Shown in pieces: positions 24,075 to 33,524 of a stretch of 64,000 nucleotides of DNA. A program made the translations under genes and the position numbers. The notes under the pieces are model-generated. The model worked only from the letters and a program-made list of their open reading frames with translations, was not told the DNA's origin and ran no database searches. The DNA is from Olivibacter domesticus. Its GTDB lineage: Bacteria; Bacteroidota; Bacteroidia; Sphingobacteriales; Sphingobacteriaceae. Numbering within the stretch: the stretch's first letter is position 1; each line of letters begins with the position of its first letter. The stretch is taken from the NCBI RefSeq assembly GCF_900109575.1, contig NZ_FOAF01000010.1, positions 124,001 to 188,000 on the forward strand, given 5' to 3'.

Positions 24075-26522
24075 ATGGCGGATATAAATAATAAAATTAC
24101 AGAAGAGGCTATTCAAGAGAATACTTTAGATGCTGGTATACAGCATGTCAATAACCCAGTACTGGATCTTCCCCAGATTGTAAAAAAATATCTTCAGAAA
24201 GTAACGAGCTACATGCAGAAGGAGAATAGTTTCTTGTTCACAGACGGGTCGGCAACGGTAGAAGTAAAAGTTGTGAGCGATGAAATTATTCGGGTAAGGC
24301 TCGCTCCTCATAGTCAATTCCTCGAGGATTTTTCTTATGCTGTACCGAATGCGGATCAGCATGTAGCGGTGTATGCTTTCCAAGAGAATGAAGAGACTTA
24401 TAGTGTGAGTACGAATACGGTTACATGTGTTGTAAATAAAGGAAATTTTCATATTTCTTTCCAAGATAGGGATGGGCAGATCATCAATCGAGATCATTCG
24501 CCGATGCACTGGGAGGAAAACCCCGACTTCGGGGGATACTATGTTTATTGTACAAAAGTTGCGACAGAAAGTGAGTCTTTTTACGGACTTGGAGATAAAC
24601 CTACGCAACTTAATTTACGAGGGAAAAGGGTAACAAATTGGAATTCGGATACCTATTCTTTTTCATTTAATCAAGACCCTTTATATAGAAGTATCCCCTT
24701 TTACATCGGGTTAAATGGAGGAGAGGCCTACGGTATTTTCTTTGACAATACCTTCAAGACGTACTTTGATTTTGCTTCTGAAGTGCATGATCAGACTAGC
24801 TTTTGGTCGGAAGGAGGGGAATTACAATACTATTATATCCATGGGCCGCATATGATGGACGTTGTGAAACGCTACCATAGTATAACAGGTACACACTACC
24901 TACCGCCCCTCTGGGCTTTAGGATTTCATCAGTGTAGGTGGAGCTATTATCCGGAAAGTAAAGTGATTGAAATTGCTGAAGGTTTTCGGAAAAGGAATAT
25001 TCCCTGTGATGCTATTTATTTGGATATCGATTATATGGACGGATATAGATGTTTCACTTGGAATAAACATTATTTTTCCAATCCAAAAAAGATGATCAAA
25101 TCGCTGGCAGATAATGGTTTTAAAACAGTGGTCATTATTGACCCGGGTATTAAGGTGGACGACAATTATTGGGTTTTCAAAGAAGGAAAGGAAAATAAAT
25201 ATTTTTGTCGGAGAGGGGATGATTATTTTATGGAAGGACACGTATGGCCCGGAAGATGTCAATTTCCTGATTTTACCAATCCCGATACAAGAGAATGGTG
25301 GGGAACTTTATTTAAAGGCTTGGTTGATGTAGGCGTTGCCGGCGTTTGGAATGATATGAATGAGCCTGCAGTATTTGGTAGAGGAACATTTCCGAATGAT
25401 GTAAGGCATAATTACGATGGTTATCGGGGATCACATCGAAAGGCGCACAATATTTATGGTATGCAGATGGTTAGAGCTACCTACGATGGTTTAAAGAAAC
25501 TAAACCATGGCAAAAGACCCTTTACGATCACACGATCGGCTTATGCCGGTACACAGCGCTATGCCTCGGTTTGGACAGGCGATAATGTAGCTACCTGGGA
25601 ACACTTACGTTTAGGTGTTTTACAGTTGCAGCGATTATCGGTGTCAGGTATGCCTTTCTGTGGGACAGATATCGGAGGTTTTAGTGGGGAACCTGATGGC
25701 GAACTCTTTACAAGGTGGATTCAGTTTGGTGTATTTTCTCCCTTCATGCGCGCGCATTCTGCGGGTGATACCCGAGAACGGGAGCCATGGAGTTTTGGTG
25801 AAGAATTGGAGGCTATTAACAAAAAATTCATAGAACTCCGTTATAAATTATTGCCTTATATATATGCTGCATTTTGGGAACAAACGAAGTATGGCTTTCC
25901 CATTTTAAGACCTGTTACCATGATTGAACAGGAAGAGCTTGGTAATATCGTTCGAGAGGAAGAGTTCTCTTTTGGTGATAAAATTCTTGTATCGCCCGTT
26001 GTCAACCCGGGGCAACTCACTAAGAGAGTATACCTGCCTAAGGGGCAATGGTATAATTACTGGAGTCACGAACAGTTGAGTGGGGGGCAAGAACACGATA
26101 TTAGCACACCGCTTGATCAAATGCCAATTTTTGTGAGGGCGGGCGCCGTAATACCAGAGTTTCCTGTAATGCAATATGTAGATGTAAAACAGGTGGAAGT
26201 GCTTAAGCTATTAGTTTATTATACTGACACAGAGGTGAATTCTTTTGTTTATGAAGATCACGGGGATACATTCGCATATGAGCAGGAAATTTATTTAGAG
26301 AAGAAATTTGTTGTAAAAGGCAATAAAAATAATCTAATTATAAACCAAAGCGTTGATGGGTTGTTTACTGAACGGTATGAGACTTATAAAATTCATTTAA
26401 TAGGTTTTCCGTTTTCGATAAATAAAGTGATGGCTGACGATCATTCAATAGCGATTACTGTTGAAAATGATATACCAACTGTGGTAGTAAACAAAGATTT
26501 TAGAAATATCCTTGTAAACTAG
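24075..26522 (+). CDS. Glycoside hydrolase family 31 alpha-glucosidase-like enzyme
   Basis: The 815-residue protein has the GH31 layout: an N-terminal beta-sandwich (about 40-270), a TIM barrel (about 275-620) and C-terminal beta domains. The nucleophile is Asp427 in GVWNDMNEP, and the acid/base is Asp503 in VWTGDNVATWEHL. Substrate loops DIDYMDGYRCFTWN and GTDIGGFSGEPDGEL are conserved. No signal peptide is visible, so it is probably cytoplasmic. Family members release glucose from the non-reducing ends of maltose-type or related alpha-glucosides; given the glycogen genes downstream, trimming of glycogen-derived oligosaccharides is likely but inferred. Confidence 0.93.
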   Translation: MADINNKITEEAIQENTLDAGIQHVNNPVLDLPQIVKKYLQKVTSYMQKENSFLFTDGSATVEVKVVSDEIIRVRLAPHSQFLEDFSYAVPNADQHVAVYAFQENEETYSVSTNTVTCVVNKGNFHISFQDRDGQIINRDHSPMHWEENPDFGGYYVYCTKVATESESFYGLGDKPTQLNLRGKRVTNWNSDTYSFSFNQDPLYRSIPFYIGLNGGEAYGIFFDNTFKTYFDFASEVHDQTSFWSEGGELQYYYIHGPHMMDVVKRYHSITGTHYLPPLWALGFHQCRWSYYPESKVIEIAEGFRKRNIPCDAIYLDIDYMDGYRCFTWNKHYFSNPKKMIKSLADNGFKTVVIIDPGIKVDDNYWVFKEGKENKYFCRRGDDYFMEGHVWPGRCQFPDFTNPDTREWWGTLFKGLVDVGVAGVWNDMNEPAVFGRGTFPNDVRHNYDGYRGSHRKAHNIYGMQMVRATYDGLKKLNHGKRPFTITRSAYAGTQRYASVWTGDNVATWEHLRLGVLQLQRLSVSGMPFCGTDIGGFSGEPDGELFTRWIQFGVFSPFMRAHSAGDTREREPWSFGEELEAINKKFIELRYKLLPYIYAAFWEQTKYGFPILRPVTMIEQEELGNIVREEEFSFGDKILVSPVVNPGQLTKRVYLPKGQWYNYWSHEQLSGGQEHDISTPLDQMPIFVRAGAVIPEFPVMQYVDVKQVEVLKLLVYYTDTEVNSFVYEDHGDTFAYEQEIYLEKKFVVKGNKNNLIINQSVDGLFTERYETYKIHLIGFPFSINKVMADDHSIAITVENDIPTVVVNKDFRNILVN

Positions 26523-26570
26523 GGGCGTTCACGGATACAAAATAGATCTTCTTCTTACTCCTTGAAATTA

Positions 26571-26597
26571 GGCAATTAGACTAATCATCTAATTGCT
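26571..26597 (+). terminator. Hairpin between GH31 and glgB
   Basis: A perfect 9-bp stem, GCAATTAGA (26572-26580) and TCTAATTGC (26588-26596), with a 7-base loop. It has no strong T-run and is AT-rich, so it may be a processing or weak termination site. Confidence 0.45.
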
Positions 26598-26629
26598 AAA
26601 CTTAACTTAATTTAAAAAATAACTGAATT

Positions 26630-28549
26630 ATGCATAATCCGGTAGAGGTGTACTCCTTGTTTACAGATTTCGATGTGAATCTTTTTAAAGCAGGTAAACA
26701 TTATAAATTATACGAAAAATTTGGAGCACATTATCTGGAGGATCACAACAGAATCGGAACTTACTTTGCTGTTTGGGCACCTAATGCTTCCACTGTTTCA
26801 GTAATTGGAGATTTTAATGGGTGGAATCCTCACGTGCATAAATTAAATATTCGTTGGGATGGTTCGGGTATTTGGGAGGGATTTATACCCGGTATATCAT
26901 TGGGACAGCATTATAAATACAGTATCGTATCAACCAATGGAGAACATTTAGAAAAAGGCGATCCATTTGCTTTGCTATGGGAGGTCCCACCTCAAACTGC
27001 ATCAAAAGTAGGTACTACTTGGTACGAATGGAAAGACACCGAGTGGATGGAAAAAAGATATTTGCATAATGGCCTCGACCGTCCGATTTCCGTTTATGAA
27101 CTGCATTTAGGTTCATGGATTCGTGATCCAGATAAACCAAATGAAATCTTAAGTTACGGACAAATTGCGGATAAATTAATTCCCTATATTAAGGAAACCG
27201 GGTTTACGCATGTAGAATTTATGCCCTTAATGGAACATCCTTATTATCCATCTTGGGGTTATCAAATAACAGGTTATTTTGCAGCTTCTTCACGATACGG
27301 CCCACCTCAAGAGTTTATGTATCTGATAGAGCAATTACATTTAAATGAAATAGGCGTAATATTGGATTGGGTACCTTCACATTTCCCCAGTGATGCCCAT
27401 GGTTTGTATCGTTTCGACGGATCTCACCTATATGAGCATGCCGATCCTAGACAGGGTTATCACCCTGATTGGAGCTCTTACATCTTCAATTACGGGCGTA
27501 ATGAAGTGCGGGCATTTTTAATAAGTAACGCGGTGTTTTGGTTAGATCGGTACCATGCCGATGGCCTTCGTGTAGATGCTGTGGCATCCATGTTATACCT
27601 TGATTATTCTCGTAAAGAGGGGGAATGGGTTCCAAATAAATATGGTGGACGGGAAAATCTTGAAGCTGTAAGCTTTATTAAAGAGTTTAACGAAGTGGTT
27701 TATAAAAACTTTCCTGACGTACAAACCATTGCCGAAGAATCTACAGCGTGGCCTGGAGTAAGCCGGCCAACATTTTTGGGAGGATTGGGTTTTGGTATGA
27801 AATGGATGATGGGGTGGATGCATGATACATTGAATTATTTCAAAGAAGATCCAATTCACCGAAAATATAGCCATCAACAGATTACGTTCAGTACAGTTTA
27901 TGCGTTCCATGAGAACTTTATGCTGCCGCTTTCGCATGATGAGGTAGTGCACGGAAAAGGGTCGTTGATAAATAGAATGCCAGGAGATGAGTGGCAAAAG
28001 TTTGCTAATTTAAGAGTACTCTATCTTTATATGTTTACACATTCTGGCACGAAGCTGCTTTTTATGGGAGGAGAGTTTGGGCAAACGTCAGAATGGGATA
28101 GCAATCGGTCATTAGATTGGCATCTATTGAACTATGCACCTCATAAAGGTTTATTCAAATTTATTGCTGCAATAAATACGCTTTATAAAAATGAACCGGC
28201 TTTATATGAAAAAAGTTTCTCTTCAGAAGGTTTTGAATGGGTTGAATTAGGAGATCATGAAAACTCCGTATTAGTATATTACCGAAAAGGCAATCATAAG
28301 GAAAATGATATAATTGTTATTCTAAATCTCACTCCTGTGATTCGCTATTACTACAGAGTAGGATTACCCTACAAAGGTGAATACGAAGTACTGCTTAATA
28401 CGGATGATACGCTTTATTATGGCAGCGGTGTGCATGTAGATAATATTGTTTCGGAGGTTTTTCATTGGATGAATAAGGACTTTTCGGCAAAGTTGACCTT
28501 ACCTCCTCTTGGGGGAGTAGTGTTAAAATTGCAAAATACTAACATTTAA
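26630..28549 (+). CDS. glgB: 1,4-alpha-glucan branching enzyme
   Basis: GlgB cuts alpha-1,4 chains and re-attaches them as alpha-1,6 branches in glycogen. The 639-residue protein has a CBM48 domain (about residues 35-125, FAVWAPNASTVSVIGDFNGWNP) and a GH13 barrel. The nucleophile is Asp316 in GLRVDAVASM, the acid/base Glu369 in IAEESTAWPGVSRP, and the transition-state residues lie in LPLSHDEVVHGKGSL. It lacks the long extra N-terminal domain of enterobacterial GlgB, as in other GH13_9 short forms. It is followed by glgA after 16 bases. Confidence 0.96.
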   Translation: MHNPVEVYSLFTDFDVNLFKAGKHYKLYEKFGAHYLEDHNRIGTYFAVWAPNASTVSVIGDFNGWNPHVHKLNIRWDGSGIWEGFIPGISLGQHYKYSIVSTNGEHLEKGDPFALLWEVPPQTASKVGTTWYEWKDTEWMEKRYLHNGLDRPISVYELHLGSWIRDPDKPNEILSYGQIADKLIPYIKETGFTHVEFMPLMEHPYYPSWGYQITGYFAASSRYGPPQEFMYLIEQLHLNEIGVILDWVPSHFPSDAHGLYRFDGSHLYEHADPRQGYHPDWSSYIFNYGRNEVRAFLISNAVFWLDRYHADGLRVDAVASMLYLDYSRKEGEWVPNKYGGRENLEAVSFIKEFNEVVYKNFPDVQTIAEESTAWPGVSRPTFLGGLGFGMKWMMGWMHDTLNYFKEDPIHRKYSHQQITFSTVYAFHENFMLPLSHDEVVHGKGSLINRMPGDEWQKFANLRVLYLYMFTHSGTKLLFMGGEFGQTSEWDSNRSLDWHLLNYAPHKGLFKFIAAINTLYKNEPALYEKSFSSEGFEWVELGDHENSVLVYYRKGNHKENDIIVILNLTPVIRYYYRVGLPYKGEYEVLLNTDDTLYYGSGVHVDNIVSEVFHWMNKDFSAKLTLPPLGGVVLKLQNTNI

Positions 28550-28565
28550 TTCTAACCAATCATGT

Positions 28566-30017
28566 ATGGGGATGAGAAAACAAAAAAAATTAATGCATAT
28601 TTTTCATTTTGCAGCAGAATGCTATCCGGTAGCTAAAGTTGGAGGGTTGGCCGATGTTGTTGGAGCATTGCCTAAATATCAGCAGAAAGCGGGATTAAAA
28701 GCTTCCGTGATTATTCCATATTACGAGAAGCCTTTTATTAAGGCGCATACATTTATAGATGTATATCAAGGATACATTCAACAAGGAGCCGAATCACGCC
28801 CTTACAGTATACTTAGGGAGCTAAATGATAGCTTAGGATTCGAGCTGTTTCTAGTAAAAATACCGGGACTTCTAGATAGGCCAGAAATATATTCCTATCC
28901 TGATGAATATGAGCAATTTTTAGCTTATCAGCATGCTGCCTTAGATTGGTTATGCGCCGCTGGTATTCGGCCCGACATCATACATTGCCACGATCATCAT
29001 GCGGGACTCATTCCCTTTTATATCGAAAATGCACAGCAGTTTGATTTTTTAAAAGGAATACCGACAGTAGCTACCGTGCATAACGGTCAATACCAGGGGT
29101 GGTTAGATTGGGACAATGCCTTCTTGTTACCCTCTTTTGATACATGGAAATGGGGATTAGTTGATTGGAATGGCCTGATTAATCCGTTAGCTGCCTTAAT
29201 AAAATGTTGCTGGGCATACACCACTGTATCTGAAGGGTATTTGCAAGAATTGTATCAAGAAGCAAATGGCCTGGAAAGTTTGTTTTTGGCAGAGAAAGAA
29301 AAATCGTATGGCATTATTAATGGCATTGATACGGATGTTTGGAACACGAAGACAGATGATATGTTAACTGCAAATTTTAGCTTAACCAATATCACGAAAG
29401 GAAAAGATCTCAACAAGAAAACTTTATGTTTAACCTATCATTTGGATGAAAATCTGCCGTTAATTGCGTTTATCGGGAGGTTTGCATTCGAAAAAGGCGC
29501 CGATATATTACCTGGTACTCTTTTGAGAGTGTTGGAAGAATTTAAAGGTCGGTTTAACTTCTTGATATTAGGCTCAGGAGATAAAAAGCTTGAGCAAACT
29601 TTAGAGCAGATTTCCAAAGATTATTCCGAACATTTTGCCCTCTACATTGGTTATAATGAGGAGCTTGCTCATCAGGTGTATGCTTCGGCTGATTATCTGT
29701 TTATGCCATCTCGGGTGGAACCTTGTGGATTGAACCAACTATATGCCATGCGTTATGGCACTGTTCCTATTGTTCGGTCAACTGGGGGCTTGAGAGATAC
29801 TGTAAAGGATCTTGATACAGCGGATGGCTATGGTATTTTATTTGAAAATGCGACTGTTGAAGATGCGATTGAGGCCATTAAGAGAGCACTTGATTTTTGG
29901 CATAAGACAAACAGCAATACCTTTTCTTTTTTGCAAAAAAAATTGATGAAACTAGATTTTTCATGGGAAAGATCTTCGGCTAAATACACTGAATTATATA
30001 ACAAATTAATTGATTGA
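28566..30017 (+). CDS. glgA: Glycogen synthase (ADP-glucose type)
   Basis: GlgA transfers glucose from ADP-glucose to the non-reducing end of glycogen. The 483-residue GT5 enzyme shows the AKVGGLADVVGALPK ADP-glucose-binding motif near residue 25, HDHHAGLIP, TVHNGQYQG, INGIDTDVWN, and in the C-terminal Rossmann domain FIGRFAFEKGAD and PSRVEPCGLNQLYAMRYGT. An alternative start nine codons in (MHIFHFAAECYP) matches the family start better, so the first nine residues are uncertain. It is co-transcribed with glgB and glgC, the latter beginning 5 bases downstream. Confidence 0.95.
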   Translation: MGMRKQKKLMHIFHFAAECYPVAKVGGLADVVGALPKYQQKAGLKASVIIPYYEKPFIKAHTFIDVYQGYIQQGAESRPYSILRELNDSLGFELFLVKIPGLLDRPEIYSYPDEYEQFLAYQHAALDWLCAAGIRPDIIHCHDHHAGLIPFYIENAQQFDFLKGIPTVATVHNGQYQGWLDWDNAFLLPSFDTWKWGLVDWNGLINPLAALIKCCWAYTTVSEGYLQELYQEANGLESLFLAEKEKSYGIINGIDTDVWNTKTDDMLTANFSLTNITKGKDLNKKTLCLTYHLDENLPLIAFIGRFAFEKGADILPGTLLRVLEEFKGRFNFLILGSGDKKLEQTLEQISKDYSEHFALYIGYNEELAHQVYASADYLFMPSRVEPCGLNQLYAMRYGTVPIVRSTGGLRDTVKDLDTADGYGILFENATVEDAIEAIKRALDFWHKTNSNTFSFLQKKLMKLDFSWERSSAKYTELYNKLID

Positions 30018-30022
30018 TAGAT

Positions 30023-31297
30023 ATGACTCCTAAGGTAATTTCCATTGTGCTAGGAGGCGGCAGGGGAACGCGATTAGCACCTTTAACAGATAAACGCTCT
30101 AAGCCTGCTGTACCGATAGCAGGAAAATATCGTTTAGTTGATATACCTATTTCGAATTGTCTAAATTCGGGCTACAATAGGATATTTGTTTTAACGCAGT
30201 ATAATTCTGCGTCTTTAAATACACATATAAAAAACACGTATAATTTTAGTGTTTTCAGTAAGGGATTCGTTGATATCATTGCGGCAGAACAAACGATGGA
30301 GGGTGATAAATGGTTTCAGGGAACAGCAGATGCGGTTAGGCATTCACTGAGATATATGGCAAATCATGAATATGATTTTATTTTAATTCTTTCCGGCGAC
30401 CAGCTTTATCAAATTGATTTTCAAGAAATGATTGAATATCATATTGGTAAAAAGGCAGAGATCACAATAGCAACTATTCCTGTAAATGCAAAGGACGCTA
30501 CTTCTTTTGGAATTCTTAAATCGGATGAAGAAGGGAATATTCTTTCTTTCACAGAAAAGCCTAAGACCGAATTATTAGTTGACTGGAACTCGGAAGTGAG
30601 TGATGAAATGAAGGCCGCTGGTAGAGAGTATTTAGCATCAATGGGTATCTATGTGTTTAGCAAAGGTGTTCTTAATGATCTGTTAACCATGAATCCGGGC
30701 TTGGATTTTGGAAAAGAATTAATACCTGATGCAATAAAAGATGGGCAAAAGGTTGTCAGCTACCAGTATGATGGATATTGGACTGATATCGGTAATATAG
30801 ATTCCTTCTTTGAAGCTAATATTGGCTTAACAGATGAGATACCTGCTTTTAATCTTTTTGATAATCAGAGTATTTTTACCCGGCCGAGAATGCTACCGCC
30901 CTCAAAAATGGCTTCTACAACTTTAAATAATGCGATAGTAGCAGATGGTTGTATCATTGCAGCTGCACAAATTGAGCGCTCAGTAATTGGTGTACGTTCT
31001 CGGATTGGAAAGGGTACAGTGATCAAAAATACCTATATGATGGGGAGTGATTTTTATCAGAATCTAGAGGAATTGGAAGATGCAAAACGCAATAACAAAC
31101 CAATTGTGGGGGTAGGAGAAAACTGTTATATCGATACTGCTATTTTGGATAAGAGTTGTTCGATTGGTAATAATGTACAGATAAGAGGAGGAAGACACTT
31201 GCCTGATGGAGAGTTTGATACCTATATGGTAAAGGATGGAATCATCGTCATAAAAAAGCGTGCAAATCTTCCCGATGGAACCATTATAGGCGAATAA
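30023..31297 (+). CDS. glgC: Glucose-1-phosphate adenylyltransferase
   Basis: GlgC makes ADP-glucose from ATP and glucose 1-phosphate, the regulated entry into glycogen synthesis. From ATG 30023 it has 424 residues; a TTG three codons earlier overlaps the glgA stop and is less likely. The nucleotide-binding GGGRGTRLAPLTDKRSKPAVP is at residues 11-31, followed by WFQGTADAVR, LSGDQLYQIDF and FTEKPK. The C-terminal left-handed beta-helix (about 300-424) holds repeats such as GVGENCYIDTAILDKS. Allosteric control by sugar phosphates is typical of the family. Confidence 0.96.
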   Translation: MTPKVISIVLGGGRGTRLAPLTDKRSKPAVPIAGKYRLVDIPISNCLNSGYNRIFVLTQYNSASLNTHIKNTYNFSVFSKGFVDIIAAEQTMEGDKWFQGTADAVRHSLRYMANHEYDFILILSGDQLYQIDFQEMIEYHIGKKAEITIATIPVNAKDATSFGILKSDEEGNILSFTEKPKTELLVDWNSEVSDEMKAAGREYLASMGIYVFSKGVLNDLLTMNPGLDFGKELIPDAIKDGQKVVSYQYDGYWTDIGNIDSFFEANIGLTDEIPAFNLFDNQSIFTRPRMLPPSKMASTTLNNAIVADGCIIAAAQIERSVIGVRSRIGKGTVIKNTYMMGSDFYQNLEELEDAKRNNKPIVGVGENCYIDTAILDKSCSIGNNVQIRGGRHLPDGEFDTYMVKDGIIVIKKRANLPDGTIIGE

Positions 31298-31361
31298 GGA
31301 ACCTTATGGCGTTTATGCTGGATATTGTGTTGGCTACATGTAGATAGTTTTCTTAGACTTT

Positions 31362-31412
31362 AAGTACAAAATATTCGTTAGCATTAATGAGTATTTTGTA
31401 CTTTTGTTTTTT
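31362..31412 (+). terminator. Long hairpin terminator after glgC
   Basis: A 15-bp stem with one wobble pair (left arm 31362-31376, right arm 31389-31403) has a 12-base loop and is followed by a T-rich stretch. The remaining sequence up to 31570 shows no gene that can be supported. Confidence 0.8.
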
Positions 31413-31570
31413 AATGGAAGTTCATTATACCGTACTTCATTCTTTTAAACATTACATAACCCAAACGGTTATCTTTAGACAATTTTTTCTATTTTTTGTT
31501 TTTGCTACCAGTTTTTGGAAGAGAAACTGCCTTGTATGCTATTTAAATAATCAAAACCACTTCTTTTTAC

Positions 31571-32836
31571 ATGAATAATATATTGATAAAGTCAGCAACA
31601 TTAATATTTCCTGATCATGATAAGCATGGGCAGATTGTTGATGTATGGATTGATAATGGTATTATTAAGGATATATCCTTACATGGGGAGAAAACTTATG
31701 AACAAGTAACTGTTATTGATGGTAAGAACCAATATTTAGCTCCTGGTTTTTTTGATATGAATGCTAATTTTGGTGAACCTGGTTTGGAATCTAAAGAAAC
31801 GCTGTCAAGCGGCTGTGCTGCAGCGGTAGCAGGAGGGTTTACGGGAGTTGCTGTCCAGCCTAATACAAATCCGGCACTGCATAGTAAGGGTGAAATAGCC
31901 TTGGTGGTTAATTTATCAAAAGATAATTTAGTTTCTGTATACCCTGTTGGAGCTATAAGTAAAGATCGGGCAGGAAATGATTTGGCGGAGCTATATGATA
32001 TGAAATTGGCAGGTGCTGTCGCTTTTTCGAACGGAAACAAAAGTGTGCAGCAAGCAGGACTAATGAGTAGAGCGTTACTATATAGTAAAGGATTTGGCGG
32101 TTTAGTTTTATCGTACGCGGAAGATTCATCTATTGCTAATAATGCCAAGATGAATGAAGGGATTATGAGTACTTATTTAGGAATGAAGGGGAACCCCAAT
32201 TTAGCCGAAGAACTTATGGTAACGCGCGATCTATATCTTGCCGACTATAATGACGCTCCTATACATTTTAGTACCATTAGTACGAGAGGAAGTGTCGAGC
32301 TGATTAGACGGGCAAAAAGAAAAGGACTGAAGGTTACTTGCGACGTTGCTGCTCATCATCTTGTACTTACAGATGAACTGGTTGCTGAATTTGATAGTAA
32401 TTATAAAGTAAATCCTCCATTACGAACCCTTGACGATATCGAGGCATTGAAAGAAGGTTTACAAGACGGTACCATAGATGCAATTGTATCTCAGCATACA
32501 CCACATGAAATAGAATTTAAAAAAGTGGAATTTGAGATAGCAAAAAATGGTATTATTTCGTTACAAACAGTGTTTCCTCTATTGTTAAAGGCTGGATTAT
32601 CGCTTGAATTGATTGTTCAAAAGTTGGCCATTAATCCCCGCAAAATATTGCGACTTGCTTTACCTACGCTACAAATTGGTGATAATGCAAACTTAGTTTT
32701 GTTTAATCCAACTGAAAGTTGGACATTTGATTTAAATACAAATAATTCGCTTTCAGTAAATAGCCCATTTTACAATACTACATTAACAGGGAAGGTTAAT
32801 CTTGTAGTTAATAATAAAAAGATTTACGTAGTGTAA
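31571..32836 (+). CDS. Dihydroorotase-like amidohydrolase, probably metal-site deficient
   Basis: The 421-residue protein aligns by motif with dihydroorotases: LAPGFFDMNANFGEPG at about residues 56-71, HFSTIST near 233, HTPHE near 306. In active enzymes the first motif reads DxHxH; here both His are Asn (DMNAN), the usual His of the lysine-to-His strand is Ser (LSYAEDSS), and the catalytic Asp before HAPH is Gln (SQHTPH). Most metal ligands are therefore gone. Pseudo-dihydroorotases of this kind are known elsewhere as structural partners of aspartate transcarbamoylase; that role is inferred. It is followed 11 bases later by an acidic protein gene. Confidence 0.85.
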   Translation: MNNILIKSATLIFPDHDKHGQIVDVWIDNGIIKDISLHGEKTYEQVTVIDGKNQYLAPGFFDMNANFGEPGLESKETLSSGCAAAVAGGFTGVAVQPNTNPALHSKGEIALVVNLSKDNLVSVYPVGAISKDRAGNDLAELYDMKLAGAVAFSNGNKSVQQAGLMSRALLYSKGFGGLVLSYAEDSSIANNAKMNEGIMSTYLGMKGNPNLAEELMVTRDLYLADYNDAPIHFSTISTRGSVELIRRAKRKGLKVTCDVAAHHLVLTDELVAEFDSNYKVNPPLRTLDDIEALKEGLQDGTIDAIVSQHTPHEIEFKKVEFEIAKNGIISLQTVFPLLLKAGLSLELIVQKLAINPRKILRLALPTLQIGDNANLVLFNPTESWTFDLNTNNSLSVNSPFYNTTLTGKVNLVVNNKKIYVV

Positions 32837-32847
32837 AACAGCACAAT

Positions 32848-33519
32848 ATGGATAAACGCGTAGAGGATGCCTTAAAAGCTTCCGTTCAGGCTTTCGAAAA
32901 AATAATCGAAAAATCTAATTCAAATTTTTTGTTAGATCTTATTGCAGCCTTTGAAAGTGATGAAAATTATATGCAAAAGGTCGATTTATTAGATCAATGC
33001 TTTGATGACTATCCGCAATATGAAGATCTCAGAGAAGTGGTGTTCGACTTACTGCTTATGAATTTTTTTGCTGCTGATGTTGAAAAATTAGAGGAAGATT
33101 ATCTCGAATCGGAAGAGTGGGAGGAAATTGAAGAACAGACGATTGATCGTGGAACAGAACTCTTAAACCTTTTACTATACTTAAGAGAATGTACCGACGA
33201 TGAAGTTGAACCCGAGTTGGATGATTTTTTGAAAGAATTTCTTCTAGTTGACGAAGATGAGTTTCAAGATGAGTATCGCATTTATGAGCCCATGATAGCA
33301 AACCAGATTCTAATTGATAGTGATTACCAAGAGATTCAGAAAGTCGCAAATAAATTAGATGAAGAACAAGAATTAGCAGAATTATTCTATCCTATAATGA
33401 GCTTTTTTGCCGAAAAAGACCCGTCATCCCAACAATTCGACCAATTTATAAAAAATAGCAGTAATCCAGGTTTTGATGCCGCGGTTTATACCTTAGCTAT
33501 CGCTTATAACCAAAATTGA
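32848..33519 (+). CDS. Acidic protein of unknown function
   Basis: The 223-residue protein has no signal peptide or membrane segment and is strikingly acidic, with runs such as EEDYLESEEWEEIEEQ (about 78-93) and DEDEFQDEY (about 138-146). It is predicted mainly helical, possibly TPR- or HEAT-like, but no family was recognised. It starts 11 bases after the dihydroorotase-like gene and its stop lies 5 bases before the DUF4199 start, so all three are likely one transcript with the glycosyltransferases downstream. Confidence 0.6.
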   Translation: MDKRVEDALKASVQAFEKIIEKSNSNFLLDLIAAFESDENYMQKVDLLDQCFDDYPQYEDLREVVFDLLLMNFFAADVEKLEEDYLESEEWEEIEEQTIDRGTELLNLLLYLRECTDDEVEPELDDFLKEFLLVDEDEFQDEYRIYEPMIANQILIDSDYQEIQKVANKLDEEQELAELFYPIMSFFAEKDPSSQQFDQFIKNSSNPGFDAAVYTLAIAYNQN

Positions 33520-33524
33520 AAGCA

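Noticed and set aside
31387-31578. 63-codon frame before the dihydroorotase-like gene
   Set aside because: It begins in the right arm of the glgC terminator, overlaps the next start and has a Phe-rich composition typical of translated AT-rich non-coding DNA.
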